DNA of 64,000 bases from Sthenelais limicola (lineage: Eukaryota > Annelida > Polychaeta > Phyllodocida > Sigalionidae), in assembly GCA_942159475.1 (NCBI GenBank), contig OW804095.1:96547740-96611739 (forward strand), read 5' to 3'. Within the stretch, counting starts at the first letter, position 1; every line of letters starts with the position of its first letter. The notes beneath the pieces were generated by a model. The model saw only the letters and a list, made by a program, of their open reading frames with translations, ran no database searches and had not been told where the DNA came from. Below, in pieces: positions 1 to 25,690 of the stretch. Made by a program: the position numbers and the translations under genes.

Positions 1-548
1 TCAATTATGTTAGATTCAAAATATTTGACTTTGTGGGTGATAAATCTTTTCTTCCACCCAGCTCCTGTATGATTGTTGAATGGACCATGGTATGAAATAA
101 AATAGAGGCACCATTAATACAGAGAATGTGAACATTGAAATGGGTTGTTACCAGGTAAACTACTTACAATCAGATCTTTCTACTTATCCTTTTCATTTCT
201 CTTGACTCTTCCTCTCATCTATATCTCTCCAGTGCCAGTTTCTCTTGTATAGTATAATCAGTTCTATCTAAGTATTCTTCAAGATACCGATTGCCTGTGT
301 TCTTTACAATTTATGTAATCATTAGGTAAAATCGTTGTATTTGTCTGCTACGGTTTTGCCTGGAACATAATTGATGGATCAGAATCCATGTTAAGAAAAA
401 AGTAGGAAACGCACCTCGGTTGATTCCGTGCACATAACGTTTTGTCCTCGATCCCCGTGAGACTCGGTCGGCATTGCCACATCTTGGTTGGCCCATTACA
501 TACCTGGAGAAGGTATCAAGATATCCCGTTTGGGAAAGTCCTGCGAAC
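1..548 (-). CDS. Matrix metalloproteinase, partial (two internal exons, gene continues off the left edge)
   Basis: Two exons can be read on the minus strand: 415-548 and 1-64, the latter cut by the window edge. The first is bounded by an acceptor (CTAG before 548) and a donor (GTGCGT after 415). The second follows an acceptor ending ACAG before position 64, and the phases agree. The translation carries the propeptide end FAGLSQTGYLD, the cysteine switch PRCGN that keeps MMP zymogens latent by binding the catalytic zinc, and the pro-protein convertase site RTKR followed by Y, as in furin-activated MMPs. It then runs into WKKRFITHKVKYF, the start of the catalytic domain. Known of the family: secreted or membrane-bound zinc endopeptidases of the extracellular matrix. 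The zinc-binding HExxH, hemopexin repeats and C-terminus lie outside the window. The signal peptide and first propeptide exon should lie above 548 on the same strand, but I could not identify them. Confidence 0.82.
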
Positions 549-2956
549 CTAGATGAAAAGTGAAATATTTATCAGTCTTCACATATATATGTAAATTTAT
601 CGATGTGTCACACGTGATATGAGTGCACACATCGTTTATTTGCCGGGATTTAATAGATCAGTTATGCAAGCAAGAATATTGGTGAAAGTTATCCTGCCTA
701 TTTTTAATTAAAGTGTGGTTTGATATTTGTATGTCAGATTTAAACTCAATCTAACCCGGTGTAACAGTTCTAAATTACCCCCCTCATCTAATATACCCCC
801 CGGTAATTTAGACCTTAGGTTTAAATGACCCCTCTAGGTTCAAATTACCCCCCTTTGTTTCATTGATAATCTTACACCAACAATTCTAAAAGAACATATT
901 GGGAGAGAAGGTCATATCTAATGCTTATGGGAAATAAATTCACTTTGAGGGTCTAATAATGAAATTTATTGTAATTATGTATGATAATCCTTTTTTCTTT
1001 CTATTTATTTGAACTTAAAATATCATTATAACTCAATGTCTATGGGAGCTTATTGCAAATAAAAAACAAAACAACTAAAATGTATTCAGTTCTGTCTATC
1101 AGGCCTGTACTGTATCCATTTTTACTTTATTCGTTATTACTTTTATTGTCATAATTAAAAGAATTAATGTTTCAATGGGGGTACATCAGTACAAGATTGG
1201 TAACACATACTGGGGGTATATTAGACCTAGGTTTAGTTTCCCCTTTAGGGGTACTTTGAACCTGGTGGGGGTACATTTGACCTAGGTCTAATATACCCCC
1301 GGGGGTACATTGAAACTGGAGGGGGTATTTCCAACCTAGGTCTAAAGTAGCCCCGGGGTATATTGGACCTAGGTCAAATGTACCCCCGGTACATTAGACC
1401 TAGGTTAGTTATACCGGGGGGTGCACCATACAGGTGCAATGACACATGCAAAGTCTTCTATTCAATCGAAGATGTATCTTGGTGGTATCCGTTAACAAAC
1501 ACAGAAAACACCTCTTCATGTTTCAAAGGTAAAAGCATAATCTTGTCAAACGTAGCCTACCTACCGTTGGAAATCCATAAGAGCCTGTCGAGTATTTTGA
1601 TGATTGCTTTTCAAATATCCGTAATTGTTCAGGTAATTCTGAAGAAATAAGACGTTTACTGATTATTTATTACTCATTAAAACCTGGAACCAATAACAAA
1701 TTTAGTCAAATGAAAAAAGACAAAGAAAAAAGACAAATATTACCATGCATTGAGTATCGTCCATATATACCGGTATGGCCTCGGAAACGTGGAAAGAGGC
1801 GCATAATAATAACAATAATAATGTTAAATTTAAAGCGATATCCAATAGCCTCAAGGATTTAATAAACTCCATTTTGCTTGTAATCCGAACAGCAGCCTTA
1901 CTATCTGTCAGTGTTAATTGAAACTGAGATACATTCCCAGGTTCTAGCGTATTTATATATAGGGACGCTCCTTTATTTAATTACTTACCGGTCCCGCCTA
2001 TTTTGTCAACGTGGCAAATAAGTAAGATGAAAGAAATGCTGGTTATAGGCCTATGCAGTAAAAAATATGAATATCCAGGTGTATTGTTACTCCCATAATA
2101 GATACACGACCACCCTAAACAAACCGTGCATGAACATCTCACGCACTCCCTGGGGTGCCAATAATTATTGACACCAAAATTAATGGGAAATTCAATTCGG
2201 TCTTCCTCCTTTCGATAATTAACACTAAAAACACCTCGAAATTTTCTCTGCACGGAGCTGTTTGGAGAATTCTCAGGATCTTCGTATCTATATCAATTTC
2301 CAATAACTTTCATGAATTTAAACCAAAATTTAAAACTCCTCAATAATTGAAGGGACACTAAGGTGTTGACTACTTATCACACACGTGGTCTGTCGTGGGA
2401 TGGGGGTAAATAAAATGAAAATCAATAATTTGTCCCCTGAATACTATTACTATTGAGGGGGAGGGCGCTATGTGGACAGACAACTATTCAAGGCAGTGTC
2501 AAGTTCTAACTTATCCTTTTTTTTATTTACATATTATTTATACTTATGACGACATGAGTGGAAATGTATCCACACCCAATATGTACATGTGAATATCATA
2601 AGACGGGAATAATAGTATACACGCCTGTAGCATAGGGTGCTCTATCTGATTTGATTCTCATTTTAAATATAGCTAAATATGATATGAGATATTGGTCCAC
2701 ATTTGTAAAAACATTGTATCCTGCCAATATTCGTGAAGAACTACCGATGCAAATAGGATGCGGAGGCCACGATTTCTGTCAAAGAAATAGAACGCCCTTT
2801 CTCATGCGTGATGGGAGTGTTCGCTCAAGGTAAACCGAACAATGGAGCAAATGGACAATTTTGTTTCTAGCAACTAGGCATCACATTAATGTAGACGCTA
2901 TACTTCATAATTGGTATTTCTTATGAAACAGTTAGGAGAGACACCGAAACAAGTGT
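549..2956. other. Intergenic or intronic DNA without a recognised gene
   Basis: This AT-rich stretch holds short ORFs only (up to about 95 codons), none with a recognisable motif. It probably includes the 5' part of the metalloproteinase gene and contains the palindromic TACCCCC array listed separately at about 750-1430. The ORFs at 1363-1650, 1981-2253 and 2651-2833 lack splice support or similarity that I can see. Confidence 0.5.
750..1430. repeat. Palindromic repeat array rich in GACCTAGGTC and TACCCCC
   Basis: Between about 1180 and 1430 the sequence repeatedly alternates a CCTAGGTCTA-type palindrome with C5/G5 runs (TATACCCCC and its complement GGGGGTATA). Related blocks (AATTACCCCCC, AATATACCCCCC) recur at about 772-850. 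Copies occur in both orientations, so the region could fold into several competing hairpins. I could not define clean terminal repeats or a target duplication, so whether this is a transposon or a local expansion is open. Confidence 0.6.
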
Positions 2957-2962
2957 GATCTC

Positions 2963-4706
2963 TATGGGAAGCCGTTGGTATATTTATTCCTGAATTGTGG
3001 ATATCTGAATTGTTTTTATGGATATCCACAAAAACAATTCAGATATCCACAATTAATTTTGGATATCCAGAATTGAATTTTGGATATCCACAATTCAATT
3101 CTGGATATCCAAAATTGATTGTGGATATCCAAAATTCAATTCTAGATATCCAAAACTCAATTCTGGATATCCAAAATTCAATTCTGGATATCCAAAATTC
3201 AAATCTGGATATCCAAAATTCAAATCTGGATATATTTAATTTTATCCAATTTTACATATCCAAAATTACATTCCACATATCCACAATTCAATTCTTGATA
3301 TCCAAAATTCAATTCTGGATATCCAAAATTCGAATTCTTGATGTCCAAAATTCAATTCTGGATATCCAAAATTCGAATTTCACATATCCACAATTCAATT
3401 CTAGATATCCATAATTCGAGTTTCACATATCCACAATTCTCTGTCACATATCCACAATTTATTTATTGGCAAACATTTGATTTTCGGTTGTGAAATGTTT
3501 ATATCTAAAGTTAACTTCTGATATTCGCCAAAACAATTCATATATCCAAAATTCGCATTCTGGATATGCAGAATTTCATTTGTGTACATTCTATCACCTT
3601 ATTTTCGTATTATGGACATACATTTGACATAGATTAATACCAGTTGAATTAAGTATATCAACAATTCAATATCTGAATGTGAATTATGGATATACTTTTT
3701 TCGAATTCGAATTTGGCATAACCAGAATTGGGAGAGGGGAATATATATCCAGAATTGATTTATGGATATCAGGAATTGAATTGTTGATATCTGAAATTCA
3801 AATTTTTGATATCCATATTTGATTTATGGATATCCAGAATTGATTCATAGATATCCAGAATTGAATTGGTGATATCTGAAATTCGAATTTTGGATATCAA
3901 CAATTCAATTCTGGATATCAACAATTGATTTATGGATATCAAGAATTGATTTATGGATATCAAGAATTGATTTATGGATATCAAGAATTGATTTATGGAT
4001 ATCAAGAATTGAATTGTTGATATCTGAAATTCGAATTTTGGATATCCAGAATTGATTTATGGATATCCAGAATTGATTTATGGATATCAAGAATTGAATT
4101 GTTGATATCTGAAATTCGAATTTTGGATATCCAGAATTGATTTATGGATATCAAGAATTAAATTCTAGATATCTGAAATTCGAATTTTGGATATCTGAAA
4201 TTCCAATTTTAGATATTCCAGATATCCACAATTCAATTTTGGATATCAAGAATTCAATTTCAGATATCAAGAATTGATTTATGGATATCAAGAATTCAAT
4301 TTCAGATATCAAGAATTCAATTTTCAATTCTGGTATTAAGCATTCAATTTTAGATAGCCAATAGGTATAGAAAGTTTTAAATCAGATATCCAAAATTCAA
4401 TTTCGGATATCCAAAATTCGAATTTCAGATATCCAAAATTCAATTTCAGATATCCAAAATTCGAATTTCAGATATCAAATATCGAATTTTGGATATCTGA
4501 TATTGTATTGTTGATATCTAAAAATCAAATTTGGTTATCTTTAAAAGATGTTTATTATGGATATGTCATTTTTAATTTTGGATATGTCACGGGCAATTAC
4601 GGATATCTAAAATAGAATTGTGGATATCTAAAATAGAATTGTGGATATCGAAAATTAATTTCTGATATCCACAATTCAGGAATAAATATACCAACGGCTT
4701 CCCATA
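2963..4706. mobile_element. Non-autonomous TIR element with GATATC tandem-repeat interior
   Basis: The element is bounded by perfect 43-bp terminal inverted repeats (2963-3005 and 4664-4706, beginning TATGGGAAGCCG) and flanked by an identical 6-bp direct repeat GATCTC (2957-2962 and 4707-4712), the expected mark of transposase insertion. The interior consists almost entirely of degenerate units of about 19-20 bp built around GATATC (consensus near TGGATATCCAAAATTCAATT). Units run in one orientation in the left third and mainly in the inverse orientation further right. The inner end of each TIR is itself one such unit, so the interior may have grown out of the TIR. No transposase ORF is present; ORFs here are repeat translations. 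I cannot assign the superfamily. Confidence 0.85.
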
Positions 4707-4712
4707 GATCTC

Positions 4713-5282
4713 TGCTAGATCGGATTATCGCATAATAATCAGTAATCATATACTAAATGAATTAAAGGTAGATGCCAGCGTTGTCAGCATTGCTGCAGGT
4801 GGGAATTCAAGGAACTAATGCATGAAAAAATAGGAGTAACAATATTTTTTTCAAACTTCGTCTTGAGAAAGAACATCGTTGGGCGAGTAGAAAAAGCATG
4901 TTATCATATTATTTTATATTTTAGGGACAATTGAAGTTTACTACCATTCACTATGGATGTCCATGGGGGAAAAGGATACATTCCGTCTTTACAAGATTCA
5001 GACATTAGAATGCGATTTGTTTCTTGTAAATGTCTCCAAACATAGCTGACATTGTTTTGTCCTCACCATGTTATTTCTAAATCCAAAGTTTAAAAAAAAT
5101 CCATGATTCCTTTTTTATTGAACGCTGGCATTACCTTTAAGGTTTCAGGGAAGTACTACGGTTCAATGGTTCAATTTACTCGAGTCTAATCGAAAAGAAC
5201 AAGGATTTTTTTATTTGAAGAAGCTTCTATGGCTTGTGAATAAATACTCAAAAAACAAATTTGGTGAAAAGCACCGTTATAT
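4713..5282. other. Intergenic spacer, nothing recognised
   Basis: AT-rich DNA between the GATATC element and the probable 3' end of the FASN transcript. I see no ORF with similarity, no RNA gene and no clear repeat. Confidence 0.4.
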
Positions 5283-6157
5283 TTTATTCAAACATAAATA
5301 TCAAAAAATATAAATTACTTCATGTCACTTGCACAACGTATCATAAGTATGGACAATTTCATAAATCCTGTCACATGTAGATCTACAAATATTCCGATAA
5401 CTCATGATCATTCGAGTAATATTCCAAAAATATCTTTAATAATATAACTGCTATGTCTATGAAGAGACTTGATTCTATATCATGCATATAGCCAACTTAA
5501 ATGCATGCAATCTGACTACATCGACCATCTAAAGAGCTGAACAATGTTATTTTATAATACACAAGTATTTCAGAACAATAGGTGGATGGCTCGATGAAGA
5601 ATGTATCTTCTCTCCTCTGTATTCGTATAACTATTAATATGCATCTCGAACAAGTCTACCCTATGCATTATGAATTCTGCATGCACCATAACATTTTCGT
5701 CCAACACATCCAGACAACAGGTACAAACAAAACAATAATTATAACAAATATCTTAATACATAAATATGTTGCTTCATTCGGAGTTCCTGCAACTCACCTA
5801 ATTATCTCAGAAACTTAATATTTATAGGAATGTTGAAAATGCTTCATCATTACAACATATCTTAAGACTCAAAAAGGTTATACATGTATAATAAGTCTTA
5901 ACTAAATTGTATATACACATGTACATGTGTAACAATCGTAACAATTTAGTTAACTTCAAAATATGTTTTTCACTTTTATAAAGCACGATTCACAATTTAA
6001 TTTATGCAATAATGAACACAAGTATTGAAATACCAATATATATATTGTGTAGCCCTTTATAAAGGGTACTGGCTGAGAGCAATGAATGTATTATGAATAT
6101 CACATTTTAGCAACTGGCACTGGATCACAAAGGGCTAGATTTTGCAACTTGACTTGT
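5283..6157 (-). other. Probable FASN 3' UTR
   Basis: The region downstream of the FASN stop codon on the minus strand has no coding potential. A canonical AATAAA reads on the minus strand at 5288-5283, about 870 nt after the stop. An ATTAAA variant near 6000-5995 would give a shorter UTR. Which signal is used is not determinable from sequence. Confidence 0.4.
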
Positions 6158-20916
<14,759 letters not shown>

Positions 20917-20945
20917 TGTGATGTTGTGCTGAGAGCCTCCTTAAT
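20917..20945 (-). other. FASN: FASN 5' UTR segment on the start-codon exon
   Basis: The start-codon exon begins after a TTTTCAG acceptor on the minus strand (AG at 20947-20946). This leaves 29 nt of leader with an in-frame TAA upstream of the ATG, so at least one non-coding exon lies further upstream. Confidence 0.7.
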
Positions 20946-23900
20946 CTGAAAATTATCAACACATTCAAACTTAATCCATAGTTGAAAAATTATTATTATA
21001 TCAAACCATTACTTAATTCCAAGAACCTTAAACAGATCTACTCTTAACATTAGTATTCAGAGAAATCGTAGATCATTTTAAACAAAAGAAATATTGCAAA
21101 TTCATGAAACGAAGAGAACAAATTGCAGCAGATATCTTCGCAAGACAGATAGTATGCCATGCATCCCAACTGTGAATTAACAAGTCAATTACAGGCACTC
21201 TTTACCATGTGAACGAAAGCCGAGCCTTGATTGAAATGGCAGTGTTTTTGAAAGGTGCGCTATTAAATAACCCTATAGGAATGCGAGCGCAAAATGCACA
21301 CCAGGGTATGCCAGTGCGCTCATAGTTAAAATTTCTAGGCACCCATGTCACGCCACGAAATATTATCAGATCCTATTGTCCCTGTGTCATGACATATCAG
21401 GATCGGATTCATATAGCATATGATATGATATCTCTGGTATCTGAGGCACAGTTCCTTGTTAGATAAGACACAAAAAGTACCATTGATTCAATCATTTCGC
21501 ACAGCTACGTCCTGGTGCTAGCAACTAATCAGCTGATAGTGGAACTACACAAAAGATTGAAACAATGTATGAAGGGATACTCATGTATTTACTATCATAG
21601 ATCAACTACTTCACTGGCACGATTTGGTTTCTTACTCTCCCTTTCAATGAAAGACAATGGATTTTTCTTGCCTCGATATTGCATTGTATTTTTTTCAAGT
21701 GTTACATCAACAAAGCCCTCGAGTGTCTTGAAACGAGGTGGTTACATTTTTTATCCTTCAGCTACGCGTAATATAAATCACCGGTTTCTGCACCCGAAAT
21801 AGAACTTTATAAGTAGCATACCTGTGTGGTTTCTCTGTTTGTATCATGACAGTGTAAACTACATGAATATTACGTCATATCTTTTTTTTAAATACTCAAT
21901 GATATATACCGTATCTTTCCTTTTTGATTTGTTTTATCACTTTGGCTTTATTTGCATGCATTTCACTTCCAGAATAGAGACATTCTGGGTCATGGCCACA
22001 TTCGAGTTTATCATACATAAATATGTTACATAAAAAAAAAATCAAAATTCTTTGAGCGTGTATTGTAAAACTTTGATGTAATAGGCTACAACATACGCAC
22101 AGTTCTGTTTTTAACAGTTTTTCGTCGGCAGCCGGGTGAGCCCAAACTTTGTGCTCATTCATTTATTGTTTAGAACCTCCTTTCCAATTCACATGTAGCA
22201 TATTACAAAATATATACCGTATATCATTTGAAAACCATGGTCCTTTTCCACTGGGACATAACCCACATACATGTACCATGGTAACCTACGCCGCACATAT
22301 AATATTCGTGGAACAGGACATCTATAAAGATTGGCGTGGATGAGATAATATGTGAAAACGCTGGAATAATCAATGATAAGCGTTCATTCGTTGCACTAGC
22401 CAAAATGTCATTCCCACCCTTTTCCTGTCGTAGGGTGACCAGACTGTGTGCCCCAGACTTGAACTGTGGTGCGCGATTTTCTAGGGTAGAGTTATGGGCC
22501 CGGTCCATCCAACCTTGGATAACGTATTAGGCCTATATGCACAATGCACTGAACCGTCGGTTTTTATTTGATCGGTACAATAGAATAATCGCTATGTTCC
22601 TGAAACGCCCACTGCATTCTAGGACACTAAATTTTTTATGCATTTTTTTCTTCAAATCAAAACCTTTGTACGATAGTTAAATATTTAGCTATCAGTGGGA
22701 ATTAAGTTTTTCTCCGTGTTTCTTTTTTTGAAGACTGTAGGTAGGCCCTTCTACGTAGGCTATAGGCCTAGTTAAGTTTCTCTTATCTGGATGAGAATGT
22801 AATGCATAGCTATATGGGATCCATGCATTCCAGAAAATAACCATCGAAGACGACCCTACAAGTTTGTGTTTATTATAATTCATAGGGCTAATGTACATAG
22901 TTATCCGGAAAAGAAGATTTATACCCACATGCAGTGTCGCTGCTGATTGTGGAACGTTGGGGAGAATTCAGGAGGGTGGAGACATTGATTTTATTATGAT
23001 TGTCGTCTGTATAGAGAACGAGAGATCATTCTTAATTTGCGATATTTTACATAATATTATAATTACGATTTGAAAAGGTTATAGAGTCGAAATAAATAGG
23101 TGTTGCCATGTGCAACAAACTGAGGACTGCCGCCCGCGGGATTGGCATGCATGAGTGCTGCTCATCTCCCCGCCCACTCGCGCTCTCCACAGTGCGCGTG
23201 TACCCGGCACTGTTCGTGTACTACTAAGCAGCAACAACAACAAACAACATTGTACGTGCCTTATTTGAAGTTCATTTCATGTCTTTCACAAATCACATTC
23301 CTGGTCCGGCATTTCATCATACAATGTCCAACGAACACCACCGTCTGCGGGCGTGGTGGACGCATCACTATCGGGCATGAGAACTTGTCAGGCCAGTCCA
23401 GTGGAATATTTCCATAAACATTTGGACCGTTTAGACATATGGTGCCGTAAGTCTTCAAACATTGTAAAAGCTTAAACCTATTGTATTTTATTATTATAAG
23501 GCAATTAGCTCATGGGAGCCCATTCAAAATGAAAATGATGCGACTATACTTCCTGGGAAAAGTCGACCAACCACCATTTTAAACTGTAGCTGAGATGCCA
23601 ACTTTTTCATTGAAGCTTGCGGACACTATCCCAGCCCATAAGGCGTAGGTCTATGCTTATTCTGAGGTTAACGTATGTCTGTGGTTCGATATAGTTCATT
23701 GATATATGTAAACGGACACGAAACGGATAACATATACTGACTGACTATGGCCAAGTACCGTACTACATGTATAAATACACTCGAATACTTTATTTGAGCA
23801 CCTCCTTGTTCAATAAATAACATACTAACACAAATCTCTGAACACATCAAATGCATGACTCACAGCAATACAAGTTATAAAAATATTGTTGAACACTGAC

Positions 23901-24743
23901 ATATATATGCCTACAAGTTACAAGACAAAATCTCCTTGAGGCTTGAGAAAAACCAAGTTACTCAGAACTAACGTTACCGTACCGACATTTCTTTGAGCGT
24001 TTAAGACGTGCGCTGGTAGGTACCACATAGGCCAATAAATAATATTGTTGGAATGAGGAAGGTTCCGGAATGGTTTATATTAGCCCGCTTATTAGCTAGC
24101 CTTGATCCACCCCACCCCCAGCAATGCTCTCCATCTGGGGGCAAGGGGGGCGATATTTGGTCTAGGTTTATATATAAAAGAAAGCTATATTTGTATAACC
24201 TATACAAAATGTGTAGGCCCTAGCCTACTCTGATATAAATAACTATAGGCCTACTATAGTTAGGCCTATGGCTATGGGACTCATAATGAAAGTGGTGTCA
24301 ACGTCATTCATCGGCGAAAAGAACTAGGCCTAGAAGGCCTGTAAATGGAATAAAAAAAATATGCTCGTCTAGTTTAAAGCAAAACACAGGAAGAAATAAA
24401 AGCGCCATATGAGTGTAGGCTATAATGGGTCTTCGTGAAATAATTTGGTCTTAGGCTTAGTTGTTTTGGGGGTAGTTTTTTTTTAAACAAAAAGTCCAAC
24501 CCCATCCCCGCTGTTCTTATTCTGTACCAGCGCTTTGCAAATTATATCGTCGACAAAGAAAAATAATTCGATGAAATTGATAATGCATTTCTCAGTCAAC
24601 AGATATAGACCTACGTATGTCCACAGTCGCAGACCAAGTTGGATTCTCTTGGCCTTGCCAGGAAGAATCTCGGTCCAATCGATGAATGAATGGGTGGTAT
24701 TACCGGTTTAAGATAAGAAGATACCAAATAATCACCAGCTTAC
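20946..24743 (-). other. Probable FASN intron 1
   Basis: No coding exon is recognised in this 3.8 kb. It is AT-rich with several TAGGCCTA palindromes. A GC-richer patch lies near 23120-23220. ORFs of 60-95 codons occur but show no motifs and no shared splice phase. Confidence 0.4.
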
Positions 24744-24860
24744 CTGTCTATTGTCGGTGAAAGAAGTATCTGATTCCCGACAGTCTCACGCTTGGCAACT
24801 CTGCACAGCCTCTGTCCGACTGCTTCCTTCTCTTCTCAAATTTTGAATGAAATTATTATT
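24744..24860 (-). other. FASN: Candidate non-coding first exon of FASN
   Basis: On the minus strand a strong donor (GACAG followed by GTAAGC) ends a GC-richer block at 24744, and the next acceptor downstream on that strand is the FASN leader acceptor at 20946. The 5' boundary is a guess. No transcript evidence is available. Confidence 0.4.
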
Positions 24861-24929
24861 TTCTTTTGGGCCCGCGACAGACTTCCTCGCATGATTCTAT
24901 GTGGTGTGAGCGAATGGGCCCACACATTG

Positions 24930-25010
24930 CCAGCCAATCAGAGGGCGCCGTGGTCTGTACAGACACCTCATTTGCATAAATGATGAGCATGCCTACTCAG
25001 GCCACGTGGC
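24930..25010 (-). promoter_or_regulatory. Candidate FASN promoter elements: CCAAT box, octamer-like site and E-box
   Basis: Upstream of the candidate first exon are CCAAT on the plus strand (24934-24938, thus an inverted CCAAT box for the minus-strand gene), ATTTGCAT (24970-24977) and a palindromic CACGTG E-box (25003-25008). Vertebrate FASN promoters are driven by NF-Y (inverted CCAAT), USF/ChREBP/SREBP (E-box type sites). The same combination here is suggestive but short motifs arise by chance. Confidence 0.35.
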
Positions 25011-25690
25011 TTTGTTTACAAATGTGGAAGCCGGGTGCAGCCGTACTGGGAAGGGCTCGCACCGGGAAAATGACGAGGTCAGGCATGAGGCGACATCAAA
25101 TGCTGGTTTCCCATTGGTGGAGACGACAAATAAAATGTACTCAGGTGATACGTAGTTGACTCAGAGAAAAAAAAAAGAGGAAAACAATATTGATTGCTGT
25201 CGTTATAAGCCATAGGCCTATAAACTCTGGTATCGAAGGAATGATTGGCATTGGAGGCCCTATTTCTCCATGGAGTTGGCAGAGTCAGAGATGGCATGAT
25301 TGATCAGGCATCATATTGAACTGATCAAAGCACTAAATCATTCATACTAGCCCTTAGTGGTAGTAACTCTGGAGCTTGGATGTTCTTAAAGTTATTATTT
25401 TACCCGTATTACCAGTTATTTAAATTTCTACACGTACCGTAGGCCCTAATGATAACAAAAAAACTCGCACCAACAGCTTGAACCACATAAGCCTATTCCA
25501 AAGGCGGGCCCGTGACAATAATTATGTATACAGTATTAGCTAGTATTTCCAGCCACTGATCATGCGACTTACTTGCCAGTAACATTTATATGGCTCGATT
25601 GATTTTAAATTACGATGGGCTACCGCCATAGGCCTAGGCTATGTCAAATCACCTGCCCTGAGCAATGGTCTGATATAAATGGTAGCTATA
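25011..25690. other. Intergenic spacer upstream of FASN
   Basis: No gene recognised. AT-rich with scattered TAGGCCTA palindromes (for example near 25210, 25440 and 25630). Confidence 0.4.

Noticed and set aside
3401..4090. ORFs rich in ISINQF or DIQNSILDIQNS
   Set aside because: Direct translations of the GATATC tandem repeats in the transposon.
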